A stretch of 64,000 bases of DNA, taken from Hydractinia symbiolongicarpus. Its lineage: Eukaryota > Cnidaria > Hydrozoa > Anthoathecata > Hydractiniidae. Location of the stretch: NCBI RefSeq assembly GCF_029227915.1, contig NC_079880.1, positions 10,879,501 through 10,943,500 on the forward strand, read 5' to 3'. This document shows positions 8,692 through 19,143 of the stretch, one piece after another; within the stretch, counting starts at the first letter, position 1; every line of letters begins with the position of its first letter. The position numbers were made by a program, and so were the translations under genes. Under the pieces are notes generated by a model. The model made no database searches and was not told where the DNA came from. It saw only the letters and a program-made list of their open reading frames with translations.

Positions 8692-9861
8692 ATGGAGAGC
8701 ATTTTTAAATATGATCCCAATGCGCTTTATAAGCCAAATGGAGGACAAGACCTTCAGATATTGGATGCTAAAGATTTATACAAACAAACAATTATTGTCT
8801 CTAAAAATGGTTCTTTTCCTGCGAGCTTTCCCAATGTTTTTACTAATTACGAAATGGATGAAAATGAACAACGCATGAAAATTTAGCAGGAACAACCATT
8901 TAAATTATGGCAAACCCAACTCAATTTTGTCGCTTGGTGTGCTTCAAGTGCTTGTGGAGTCAGTTCTGAACACCTGAAAGAAGGTCGCTCTACTCCTATG
9001 ATTAGATCAGTATATCGTTTTCACGTCTATTATCACATTAGACGAATCATTAACCGCTTGCAGACACCTCTGCCTTTTGAAGATAGTTTTAATCAATATG
9101 ACAATCCTTATTCAAAAGAAGAATTTCTAAAAATCTGTAGTGAAAATGGTGTCGATTCTGATCCTATGAAATACAGAGGCCAATATTTTTTCAGCTCGTA
9201 TCAAAAAAGACGTAAAAACTATCCACCACCAGGTCTAAGTTATTTAACAGACGACTCCATGACACGATGGATTAGAGAAAAATCTAATGGCTTTACACAA
9301 ACGGGTCTTGTAAAAATTTCAGACAGTGTTAGAGCATACGCTTATCTAGTTCTTAGTTAGCAAGCCTCAGCTCGTTCTTCTATCTTAGGTAATAATTCAA
9401 GCGCTTTGACAGCTCAAAGAGTTTTTATGAACAACTTTGAAGACATTGTTAACCGCAGAGTTGATATTCAAGATGACATTAAACGTTATCAGGATACTTT
9501 AAATTACGCTTCAAGCACAGTTGATTATTCAGTTGGACAAGGCATTTACATGTTACCTAGTGAAATGAATCTAAACATCAAGTCGGGGGTGTCTGGTTAC
9601 AATAACAAAATTCTCATATCTAATGAGAACCTGAGCCTCGGAAGAAATAAAATGATTAATGTTATGCAAGACCATCATATTTCAAACAAGGTGATTAGCA
9701 CCCTAGCACAAACAAAAAATAAAAGTTCACAAAAGGAAGTTCACCACATAGAGCACCCAAAAGTGAGTCAAACAAATTCACCCCCATCTCACGAAGAAGA
9801 AAAAATTGTTTTGATTTTAGTGATAACAACGGCTTTTAGCATATGGTATGTGTTTAGATGA
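8692..9861 (+). pseudogene. Polinton accessory protein (about 390 codons) with two in-frame TAG stops
   Basis: One frame runs from ATG 8692 to TGA 9859-9861, interrupted by TAG at 8884-8886 and TAG at 9358-9360. No frameshift is seen. The protein is mixed helical: a polar N-terminus, an aromatic- and cysteine-containing segment (FKLWQTQLNFVAWCASSACG), an Arg/Tyr-rich helix (SVYRFHVYYHIRRIINRL), a long helical middle, and one C-terminal transmembrane helix (IVLILVITTAFSIWYVF). I recognise it as a recurrent cnidarian Polinton protein without known function. The terminal anchor suggests a membrane or virion-surface position. Both TAG codons are followed by CAR (CAG, CAA). Confidence 0.75.
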
Positions 9862-10430
9862 CCTTGTTTGAAAGAAATAAAGAATGACGTCAATCAGATG
9901 TCAATCATTCTTAAATAACAAAGAAAGCAATGCATTCCTAGCATACCAAAACTCCTTATCAACGAGCACTTTCGATTTTAACTTTTCTTAAGTAAACAAC
10001 TTTCTGGTATGTAAAATCCTATTGTTATAAGCGTTTGATTGACGGATGGTTTAATTATATAACAAAAACTGCTTACGTGTTGTTATTTGAGAATTTTGCT
10101 TTGCAATAAAAACACGCTCTCAATGCATATGATGACAAAAGAGTTATCCATAATGATGGAATAAGCACCTATGCGCGGGGACACTATAAGGCTACATAAG
10201 ATAACAAAGAGGTAAGAGGTAAGAGGCAAAAAAACACCTAAATTCACGCTGTTTCGCGTGAGTTTTAAACAAGGGATAAGCAATTTTGAGCGTGAAGGAT
10301 GAAATGTCCCAAGAAATAGCGTGAATTTTAAACGATGAATTGCCTTAAGATCATAAGGGATGACTTGCCCCAACATCGGCATTATCCTATCTCTCATACT
10401 CAATTAGATAAGTTAATTACTGTCATTTTA
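9862..10430. repeat. Probable right terminal region of the Polinton with subterminal repeats
   Basis: No gene is seen. A word GCGTGA(G/A)TTTTAAAC occurs twice (about 10256 and 10311), followed each time by a (G)GGAT(A/G)A/GATGA-like stretch. TCACGC at 10244-10249 pairs with GCGTGA at 10256-10261. A GGTAAGA word is tandem at 10210-10226. Such short repeats next to the last gene fit a terminal inverted repeat region, but its partner lies outside the window. Confidence 0.4.
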
Positions 10431-11230
10431 ACAATAAATAACATCAACATAATTTTTTTCTAGTTTCCATTAACACAATACACGAGATTTAATCGCGTAA
10501 TGGTAATTGACTGTTTTTGTGTCACACCTAGGAAGTGATTTAACAATGCAGTTGCTATGTTGTGGTGTGTTTCAACACCATTGCCTCATAGGTGCATCAA
10601 GAATATTTTGTACGTGTCATTTTAGTTGATTACAAACCTTTTAGCTGTAACATACTGATAAGGCGCGTGTTCTTAATACTTGAAGACCAAGTAATTGGAA
10701 GACCAAATAGTCTTGTTCTAATAAAACAAAAAAAAAACGCGATTAAACGTACCTTTAGATTTTGAGTGGTGTACTAGCCTAACAACCAAGCACATTAACC
10801 TGGTTTTTCCAGATAAATAATCAACAAGCAACAGGTAAGTAACAGCCTGGAAAAAAGATAAATATAAACAGCATGGCGTGTATAGTGGTAAAATTGTAAT
10901 GGTAACAATTGGATCTTTCGAAAGATAGAAATTGGTTACACCAATAATATCTTTAGCAAACTTTAAAAAAATTTTGTATTTAAAAACAGTTTTTTTTGTC
11001 TCCTTAATTTTTACACAAACAAATGAAATCTTCAACATTCATTCTTAATTATATGATTATTGTTCCTTTTGTCAAAGGAACTATTTATCAATGAATCTAT
11101 TGTTTCACAATCTATCATTCTGTAGTTATTCTATGGAATCTGTGGTTTACAAATAGATTTATTTCGTCAGATCTTGTCTACGAGTACACAAACAACCCAT
11201 TTGCTCCAGCATAAAGAGCTTGGATAATAT
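10431..11230. other. Non-coding spacer
   Basis: AT-rich sequence between the Polinton and the first peptide gene. Only short random frames were seen. Confidence 0.5.
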
Positions 11231-11238
11231 TATAAAAG
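11231..11238 (+). promoter_or_regulatory. Possible TATA box of the peptide gene
   Basis: TATAAAAG lies 27 bp before the preferred ATG at 11265. If used, the leader would be only a few bases long. It could equally be chance in AT-rich DNA. Confidence 0.25.
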
Positions 11239-11264
11239 CTTTAAACACAGTCGTATCGAGAACA

Positions 11265-11537
11265 ATGAAGAAGTTTCTCATCATTCCATGTGTTTGTTTG
11301 TTGTTGCTCTTGTGCTTACAGTTTGCTGAAGCAGGGAGAAGAAGAACAAGAAGAAGAAGACATGTATTACGACCATCTAAGGTAACATTACCTTCAAGAC
11401 CGAGGCGAGTTAGACGACTTGCAGGCCTACAAACAAGATGTCGATATAAAAACGTAAGAATATGTCACAGACGTTGCTTTTGGGGGAGATGTCATAATAT
11501 TTGTAGATGGCAAGTGCGACGTGTGTGCTCTGGCTGA
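11265..11537 (+). CDS. Secreted arginine-rich, six-cysteine peptide (copy 1)
   Basis: A single-exon frame of 90 codons from ATG 11265 (MKKFLIIP...), preferred over the in-frame ATG at 11220 because the signal peptide starts here and the paralogue at 61275 starts the same way. Residues 1-23 are a classical signal peptide ending FAEA. The predicted mature chain of 67 residues has 22 arginines and no acidic residue. It opens with a run GRRRTRRRR and has six cysteines spaced C-x7-C-x3-C-x4-C-x3-C-x7-C, a mirror-symmetric pattern, ending VCSG. It would be exported and strongly cationic. An antimicrobial or nucleic-acid- or membrane-binding role is an inference. I do not recognise a named family. 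The two CxxxC pairs suggest a disulfide-stapled helical hairpin. Confidence 0.75.
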   Translation: MKKFLIIPCVCLLLLLCLQFAEAGRRRTRRRRHVLRPSKVTLPSRPRRVRRLAGLQTRCRYKNVRICHRRCFWGRCHNICRWQVRRVCSG

Positions 11538-13071
11538 AAATACATACGGAAAGATCGTAACCAGACTGTTTCCATTTTTGGAAGAAAAGCTTTATATTTT
11601 GATCTGAATTTTGTCTTCTTAATTTTTTCGTAATTCTAACATTTTACTAATATATCCTACTTAATAATACGAAAAAAAATAATAATAGAAAAATTAGATA
11701 TTGCAGTCATATATTCATCAGCTGAAAAATAAGGATATTATTTCATCATATTATCGATTACATAAAATCTCCAGTTTCGTCTGTCTGTCTGTCTTTCTTT
11801 TTGACTGTGACAGGCAAAGTCGATAATATTCGATAATTATCTTCCTTGAAAGCGCCAATAAAACATCTCCTAAAAGCTACGTTCTGTATTTTATAAAACT
11901 TTTGCTAACATTTTTAATTGAAACAAATAATTTAATTAGCTAGGAATTTTGCTATTGTAATTTCATTTGTCGTGAGCGGTTTTTAAATCACAGGGAATGT
12001 AATTTGTTTGTTATAAATTAATGCACTGGCAATGTCACCGGCAATCAAACATTGCTATCGTTGCTGTCTGTTTCGTTTAAAACGACTTAATACCTCGTAC
12101 AACTCGTATTGTTATTAAACAATAAAAGCATAACGTCAGGAAAGCAAAAAAAAACAAAAACAATTCAACAAGAACACATTCAGAAGCCTTCCCTATAACA
12201 ATAGCGGTATTTTATTTCTTTAGAAACTACGGAGTTTTTTAAATCAAAATATAATCGCACCTATAATCATTGTTTTCACCCCCGTCTAAGTAAATTTTAT
12301 TAATTTATGCTCAGATAGCCAAATCTACACGTGAAATACCAATACCGTGATTTACACGACAGGGGCGAAAATCTGCTGATTGGAATATTCGAGAGGATGC
12401 AGAGCCTAGCCAAGTAGCTAGCTACCAGTATTTACAAAATTTTATTTATATTTTATTCAGTTTGATACACGGTCTTCTAATCCTATGCCAAGGCTATCGT
12501 TTCCTTTTGCGTTATATTCACGATTCTAAATCTTACTAAGCTGCAACTTGGGTTGAGGCTACATAATGCTAGCTAGCTACTAAATAAAATAGCTACCTGC
12601 ATTTACCTTTCACTGTGATATAAACCTTATTAAATAGATAGTTTATTGATTACGGGTGATCAGCTGTTAAAAGGCAATCTTGATTAGCATGGTGTTGTTA
12701 AATAAAGAGTTAAACTGATATGTAAAGTTTATTATATACGTGAAAGTCTACCTCTAAAGAAATTATTAAAAAAAACCATCCATAAGATCTGCTGCTTGGT
12801 AAATGTCCTACTTTTACTTTCAAGCATAACATTAGTGGTAAATGTGTTAAATGTAGCTAAACACCCTCAAATAAGTATAAATAAGATTTGTATGTCGCCA
12901 AAATGGGTTCTATTAAATTTTGAAATTAATTAAAAATATATTAAAAAATAAAACATTTAGATTTTACATAACCAGTAGGAGGCCAGGACTGAAAGTTAAT
13001 TGTTTCTAGCCGGATAGCTAACTACTTTTCGCCATACTGAATTTAGATTAGCTAGAAGGAGTTCACTCGCC
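11538..13071. other. Non-coding spacer with GCTAGC-type words
   Basis: No coding frame is supported. AAUAAA-like words near 11858 and 12121 could serve the peptide gene. Short GCTAGCTA runs occur at about 12410-12425 and 12570-12595. Confidence 0.5.
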
Positions 13072-13479
13072 ATGTGTTTACTTCTACGCTCGTTATCTTT
13101 AAATGCCCAAAACACTGGACAAAACACTAGACAAGCAAGGCAAATAGCTCTTTCAAAAATAACCTATATAGGAGGGTACTTTGATCGGTCAGTGCCAGAA
13201 CTAATTCTTGGGGGACCAACATACATCAGAAAGCCAAAGAGATTTTCTGGAGAAGAGATTGAAAAGTTTACTAAAGGTTTACGAAGTTTCCTGAGAATCA
13301 GTTGCTCAGAAAGTTTTATTTCATTGAAAAGTAAATTTAAGGCAGTCTTTGAAATTTTTCTTAATCCAACTAGGTTGCTAGGATCAGCCTTTTTTTGGAA
13401 CATCAAATCATTTTATTTATTTCGCGCTAATGTCTGTTTTGAGACAACTTGTAATGAGACGGAAACTAATAACAACTAG
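13072..13479 (+). CDS. Hypothetical frame, 135 codons
   Basis: Longer than most chance frames here (ATG 13072 to TAG 13479), with normal amino-acid complexity, but no recognised domain. The opposite strand is also open over 13164-13406. It could be an exon of an unknown gene or a chance frame, and it lies next to a transposon-type protease remnant. Confidence 0.2.
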   Translation: MCLLLRSLSLNAQNTGQNTRQARQIALSKITYIGGYFDRSVPELILGGPTYIRKPKRFSGEEIEKFTKGLRSFLRISCSESFISLKSKFKAVFEIFLNPTRLLGSAFFWNIKSFYLFRANVCFETTCNETETNNN

Positions 13480-13687
13480 AGGCCCTTAGGCCTTGAGGTC
13501 AGCGCGACTGAGAACTTTAAATGTGTGAGTGATAATTGTTTATCCACGAAAGTAAAAAAGAAAATTTTCTTCCGCTTCAAGATAGTAAAATTTAACCACT
13601 TTCCTCTGAATAACGATATTAGTTCAAATATCGTCTCACTTCTTATGCTTGGTTTCCACTGCGAAATAGCGTGAGGTAATTGGCATA

Positions 13688-14137
13688 TTACTGGGCACGG
13701 AGAAAGGAAGTACTATTTCTCGAAAGTGCAAATAAATAGGAATCTGACTTTTCAATTTGAATATTCCCGTTTTCAGTTGCAATTGAATTGGGCAGTTCGT
13801 CTAAAGCAAGATATTGACTGGTGTAACCTAGGCTGACGTAAAGATCATTCCCTAGTGTAAAAATACGTTCAAGATCCCATTCAGTCCAGTAACGCACAGA
13901 CGCAATAGAAGGGTAACAGATGGCCCACAAAGCATTGCACACGCATTGGCTACCCGCTGATTCTCCAAATCTAGAATGACCTTGATGAAATGAGCCCATT
14001 ACTATTTTATCTGGGTTGACAGGCCCGGGGTTGGACTAAACGTCACTAGCCATTAGAAAAGCCAAAGTAATATTTACACAAAAATTGAACAGAATGGAGC
14101 TGGCCTTAATAAGAGCGAGAAAATTTCTTCAGAAACA
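13688..14137 (-). pseudogene. OTU/C76-like cysteine protease fragment behind a broken 2A-like motif
   Basis: The 103-codon frame 13688-13999 starts MGSFHQGHSRFGESAGSQCV. GSFHQGxxRFG...AGxQCxCNALWA, WxxxDLERIFTLGNDLYVSLG and LxxDELP form the N-terminal half of the protease module that I know from transposon-encoded proteins in cnidarians and fish; it resembles herpesvirus-tegument/OTU-like C76 peptidases. The QCVCN cysteines are the expected nucleophile site; the Asp/His half is missing after the stop at 13688. Upstream in the same frame (14021-14044) it reads D-V-stop-S-N-P-G-P, preceded by a hydrophobic stretch. This is a 2A ribosome-skipping motif in which the usual Glu codon is TAG. It is therefore a broken transposon protein. 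Family placement is from memory. Confidence 0.55.
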
Positions 14138-14625
14138 GTAGTTCTGAACTGAGCTGAGTGGTTAAACTGAAAGTTCCAATAGCAATGCGATATGCCTAGA
14201 TCGTAAAAATACAACAAAGTAGAACAGTAAAATTATATAGCTAGCTATATATATTTTTTATATATATTATTTTTTATTGTAAAAAAAATCTATTCTATAA
14301 GTTATATATATGTAAACGTACATTGTAAGATCAAGGTAGTGTTCAAGTCGGACAAGAGATTAAATAGTAACAAAGTAAACGTGTGTAAACAAGTAACCAA
14401 GTAAACCGTTGTTCTTTCGCTTGACTATAAGAAAAGAAGAAAAAAATTACACAATATTTTGTAAACAAAGGGAAGAACAAAGCAAGAAGGAAAATTTGCG
14501 AAAATTAGGAACCATCAAAAGCTCCATTTTCGATTTCACCATCCAAAATAATGCCCCATAAAGTAAATTATGAGGATAATGCTACTCAATATATCAAGAC
14601 CGTATTAAAGAATAAAATAGTCATA
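14138..14625. other. Non-coding AT-rich spacer
   Basis: Contains TATATATA-type runs at about 14235-14275 with an embedded TAGCTAGCTA. No gene is seen. Confidence 0.5.
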
Positions 14626-14765
14626 TTGAAGAAGAACTACTTTGTGTATCACTAACATACTGCCAAGCGGTTCCCAGTTCTGGGGACCGCGGATCGAATC
14701 CCGCTCACTGCTTGGCAGTATGTTAGTGATGAACAAAGTAGTTTTTCTTCAATATGACTTACACG
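14626..14765. mobile_element. SINE-like element with long inverted arms (copy A)
   Basis: Left arm about 14627-14673 and right arm 14711-14760 are near-perfect reverse complements (TTGAAGAAGAACTACTTTGT ... CATACTGCCAAGC and its complement). Between them lies a partial tRNA-like core: CCCAGTTCTGGGGACC and the box-B-like GGATCGAATCC. The box A half seen in the copy at 53.9 kb is missing here. It is bordered on the right by ACTTACACGCATTATAC, which also borders the copy at 54.2 kb. It would fold into a hairpin about 50 bp long. Confidence 0.7.
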
Positions 14766-17700
14766 CATTATACATTGCATTAGGAGCGAAGCAGATTTTC
14801 ACCAAGAACTTCATTATTTTGAATATGGCAGACAAAAAGTCTGATGCCTGATAATGTATTTTACCGATAAATTCTACGGTCCAGTACCAAAATTTTAAAT
14901 CTGCTATGAAAATATAATAATATATATATATAATATTAAGTTTTGCATTAATTGCGTTAATATCCATGGCAGAAAAAAAATTTCGCTTTGGGCCCAGATA
15001 CAGGAGAGATATATTTGATAAAACGATCGTATTTTACAGGGCCCGGATCTTGTCTGTTTACGAGCGGAAGAGAGGGGTCCTTCCATGTAGCATCAAACAA
15101 ACTACATTTGGTCAGAATGTACATCCGCCATCATGATGGCAGAGCGTACTGCGATTGAAACATCATGACTAAACCTACCTCTTTTGCAGCTGCCATGGCC
15201 TGATACTACTGACAGTGGGTGGGGGTGGGGGTTTTCAAAGTAATGTCGAATCAACGCTTAGGTTGGCAATGTGAGCATATGGATGCCTATCCTAAACGAA
15301 GACACGAACCGAACATTTTATTGATGTCGGCTTTAGCAGTTAGGACAGTAGGTCATTAACTGGCTATATTTCAGTTAAAATATAGCTAGCTAGCTAGTTT
15401 ATTATATGCAGTGCGACTGGCAAAAATTAGAAACCTGTTGAGGTTTGGGAATACTTAAATGCATTAACAGTAGCTACCTAATAGCTAGCTAGCTATGAAA
15501 CAATAAATAGATAAGTAGAATAACTTGCCTTGAAAATGGTCAACGAACAACAAAACCAGTGAGATCTTCAGTGTACGGAGACGTAACTACCAGTCAGACA
15601 GCCAAAACCGGAAATATATTTGGTTTTATTTACATTTTAGCTGTATTTCAGATCTGATCAGATCAGTTTCTTTCTTTTAAAATGTCGTTTGGTTGTCATG
15701 ATTCGTGCAACCTGATTGGCTGATGAGTGGAAAACGGCCTTTGGATTAAGTAGGCGGTAATAAGGTAATAAGGTGGTCGGGAAGCTGACTAGGGACGGAC
15801 AGAATAACACAAGAACACAAAAAGGCAAACTGAAATGAAAGATCAGCTACCTGACGGCACTGACCAATAAACCTAAAGAGAAGAAGCAATCTTTGCATCG
15901 GTTGGTAGGGGTGAGGGGTGTTACACACAAAATTGCATCTCATTTGATATGACACACGTTGTCTTATGTTTCAACTATATACAAAAAAATTACATAGGTG
16001 AGGTTAAATACATTAAAATACGCCTAGGCTAACCGTTAAAAAGGATCAAACGAAAACGACAAAAAGAAAAGAAAAAGGAAGATTACCAGCTGGCCTAGAT
16101 AAAGTGCTTTAGGATTATGTATCAAATGGGTGTAAAAATTTCCCTATTCGGATCCAGGAAGTTTTGTTATTATTTTGGGATAACTTTTAAACCATACACT
16201 TGCAGGGTTTAAAATTTGGTGGCTTTTCATCAATTTTAGTCAGCTTTGGGATCGCCAAAGTTGTTTGGCGTGACGTCACGTTTGTTGTTATGTTGACTCA
16301 TCAGTTGACATGTTGTTAGAAAAAAATGGGCGCAATATAATTATTTCCCGAAATTTCTATATCAACACAACTCATTAAAAGTCTGAATATAAAATTCCTT
16401 GAGATCTTATTGAAACTGATGTATCAAGATCTTAACGAGATGCAAAAGATAAAGTTAAATTCTAAATTTTTAAATACATATATACAACTTATATAACACA
16501 ATAAGACCATTAAATTATTTTTATGAATGACATATAAGTACAGACAAAGGATAAAGAAAAATTACAAAATGGTAGCCACAAACCATAAACATAATTTTTT
16601 ATTTCAATATAAATAAATTTCGTGCTTTTTCTCCTTTTTAATATGTTAACACTTTACAATTTCCACAGAAAACTGGTTTTTATTGATATTTAATTTGCGA
16701 AGCGCAAAAAAACAATTATGTCAGAATTTAATTTAGCGAATAACTAACTTATTTTGCAAAAATATCTGGACGGCAAAATTTCTGACACAAAAGGTATTTA
16801 ATACAGTTCAAAACTATTTTTAACCGTAGTAAAAACATGCGAGAGTAAATAAAAGTGTTAAAAGTTCTGGGTAAACCTTAGAACCTTTTGCGCATTTCTT
16901 AAGAACTTGAAAAACTTTAATTTTTATTAGCTCGTTCTAACATAAAAAACTGTCGTTGCAGTCCGTAGTCGTCGTTCCTGTTTAAGCTGTAAATACCTTA
17001 AAGGGGCACTCCAGTGAAAAACAAGTATTTGAAAAAAATGTTATTTTGATAACACAATACATAAATATGTCAGAATAAACCTTTTACAATCGTTAAAAAT
17101 CTTTATTTATACCTTAATCAGATCTGTAAACATCTTCAATTTTAAATAAATTTGAAAGGCCGCGTAAAGTCGAGAGGACTAGGTCCGAATGAATAAGCAT
17201 ACGTCACATCGTGCAGAAAGTCCGCGAGCTCAGCAGCACACCTTCTAAAAGTTTGTTTACTTACTGTTTACATTGTTCGTTGATAAGACGTCTCGAATAA
17301 TGACGAAGATTATAACTTAGAAAACATATAATCGGATAATTCTCTTCACGAAATAGACTTTACAAAGCTACAGTAATACGGTGTCTTTTGCTGACTCAAA
17401 GTAACGCTCTTAGCAAATTATTTTCTTTTTAAAGAAATAAAAATATATTTAATCGCTTTTTTTAACATTCTTTCCGTCAAAAAAATTTATCATTTGCTTC
17501 AGCAAAAAAAATTTCTTACTTTACAAGCCAATTTATTTTTATTTTACAATTCAGCAATATTTTTCCTCCGCACGGGCTTTTTTGCGCACAAATGGAAACA
17601 AATTTTATGTAACGTTGAATTTTATCCGTGATGGAGGAACATTGAAATGCGTGATCAAAAGATCGAATAATGTTCGGGTCGTGATAAGTTGGTAAAACGG

Positions 17701-18835
17701 GGTATTAATATTGTATAAATAAATATCATTCTTATGATTAAGGTAGGTCATAAATGCGTTGCAGAAGCTACTGACGTATAAGTGGTTGTTTTGACAAAGC
17801 TTTTTTAGAAACTGTATTATCAGCATTACATGCAGCCTTAAACAGTTACAAAGATTGAAGAAAATGGGTACATTTACCTCCTGAAAATATTCGCCATGTC
17901 CTTCCATCAAAAATGCTTCTTTTTTGAAAAACAAAAAAAAAGAAAGATAGATACACGTGTAACTAGAAAACTTTTTTGTCTGTGTTTGTATTGGAAATTG
18001 GTATAATGTTCTTTTATTTAATATAAAAATGTACAAAACGTTATTTGGTTGTGTTCTGTGGATATAAGTACAAATAACGAAATGAGACGAAATGAGAAAC
18101 TTTGATCGCGTTCACTAGCTGAAATGGAATTTTTACAAAATGGCAATATTTTAATATGTAAGTTTATTTCCTGGAGATCTCTTTTAAAAGAACTATCTGT
18201 GAAGTGGGCTAACCAAATACAAGAGTTTTGATCGCTTGGTAGATCACCTGCACTACGTATTTTGTTTAGCCATTTTTGAGTTCTTTCTTTTTCACAGACG
18301 GGATTCTGTGAAAACTTACTTTACACTTCTCTGATCGATTGGTACATCGAAACGCAGAGCAACTAACCATTTTTTAAGACTTCTATAGGTCTCAACATGA
18401 ACGTTCTCTGCGCTCGCTTAAAATTTCTGCAGCTACACATGTTCTCCTTTATTGATAAAATTTTGGGTGAAGGCAAGCACGTAGTCGATTTTGCCGTGCG
18501 TTTATCCCTATATTGCGTAAATATATTTAAAGAAACAAGCCACTGATAGCCTAGGTTTGCAATGTTAATTAAAAGCAACGCAGCCATATTTGTTTTACAA
18601 TGAGTTTGTATGATTAGAAGGTTTTATATGATTTTCTATTTAGCCTTTCACAAAACCGCGGTAAGTTTAATGTTTCCTTAATGCGATTTTTTTAAAACAG
18701 CGCAATAATCTTCCAAAATGTGATGTTTTAGAAAAACCAAAGGATTAGATTAAAAGAGGACAAACCTGCGACGCTGTAACCCGTTAAGGCGATGTCTAAA
18801 TCAAATGTGATAATTAAAACAAATAATTTTTGTCG
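14766..18835. other. Long non-coding stretch
   Basis: No supported gene. It contains GCTAGCTAGC clusters (about 15383-15400, 15480-15496) and a CRE-like palindrome CGTGACGTCACG at about 16269. A GGGGCACTCCAGTG word at about 17002 looks like the end of an inverted-repeat element, but no partner end was found. Frames of up to 143 codons (17605-18036, minus) look like chance in AT-rich DNA. Confidence 0.45.
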
Positions 18836-18876
18836 ACAATTTGTAACTATACTTTATAGGCATAGTTACAAATTGT
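18836..18876. repeat. Perfect inverted repeat, 15-bp arms
   Basis: ACAATTTGTAACTAT (18836-18850) and its exact complement (18862-18876) are separated by 11 bp. No gene is adjacent; the nearest coding candidate starts at 19021. Confidence 0.85.
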
Positions 18877-19020
18877 GGTAAGAGGTAACGTTGTGAACAT
18901 TAGCAGTCAATACTACAATCCAATGCTCTACAACATTAAATTGTATTCGAATGTTAAAGAATTTGAGTCATTATTAGTTGTCTGTGCATCACCAGTAACT
19001 GAAAGAACGAAGTGTAACAA

Positions 19021-19143
19021 ATGCTTCTCTTCTTACTGACGATTCCAATATTCTTGTTGCTACAAGCGTCAATGGATTCTCGTAAATACCAGGGTTCATT
19101 CGAAATTGTTGACAGAAAAGAGCGTGCTTATAAAGTTTTGAAG
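19021..19143 (+). CDS. Candidate first exon: signal peptide plus start of a PAN/apple-like domain
   Basis: ATG 19021 begins MLLFLLTIPIFLLLQASMDS, a strong signal peptide. It is followed by a segment of the kind YQGSFEIVDRKERAYKVLK, which resembles the first strand of PAN/apple-type domains in secreted cnidarian proteins. AAG|GTTTGT at 19143/19144 could be the 5' splice site. Beyond it the frame turns to low-quality sequence. No second exon was recognised, so the gene may be incomplete, long-introned or dead. The domain guess is weak; the signal peptide is clear. Confidence 0.35.

Larger units (their letters stand above)
1..10430. mobile_element. Partial Polinton/Maverick (adintovirus-like) element, right part
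   Basis: A continuous block carries hallmark Polinton genes: a retrovirus-like DD35E integrase, a GPTGCGKS packaging ATPase, a double-jelly-roll major capsid protein, a single-jelly-roll minor capsid protein, and the N-terminal side of protein-primed DNA polymerase B running off the left edge. Several accessory genes lie between them. Strand use is mixed, with short spacers of 4 to about 150 bp. The left end is outside the window. The right end is a guess, placed just after short subterminal repeats at about 10.2-10.4 kb, because no terminal inverted repeat can be paired here. Integrase, polymerase N-terminus and five accessory genes carry stops or frameshifts. The capsid genes and ATPase are open. 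No adenain-like protease was seen in this part. Confidence 0.85.

Noticed and set aside
14642-14851. An open frame sharing a ~25-residue segment (IESRSLLGSMLVMNKVV...) with one at 54081-54317, as if a conserved protein
   Set aside because: The shared segment is the translated tail of the SINE-like repeat present at both places, so it is not a protein family.
16268-16281. CRE-like palindrome CGTGACGTCACG as a regulatory site
   Set aside because: No gene is nearby, and TGACGTCA words occur at several other places by chance.
16995-17030. GGGGCACTCCAGTG word as the terminus of a MITE
   Set aside because: No matching inverted end was found in the window, so the element cannot be delimited.
17605-18036. 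143-codon minus-strand frame
   Set aside because: No domain, no signal peptide, residues typical of AT-rich random frames (Phe, Leu, Asn, Lys, Tyr).
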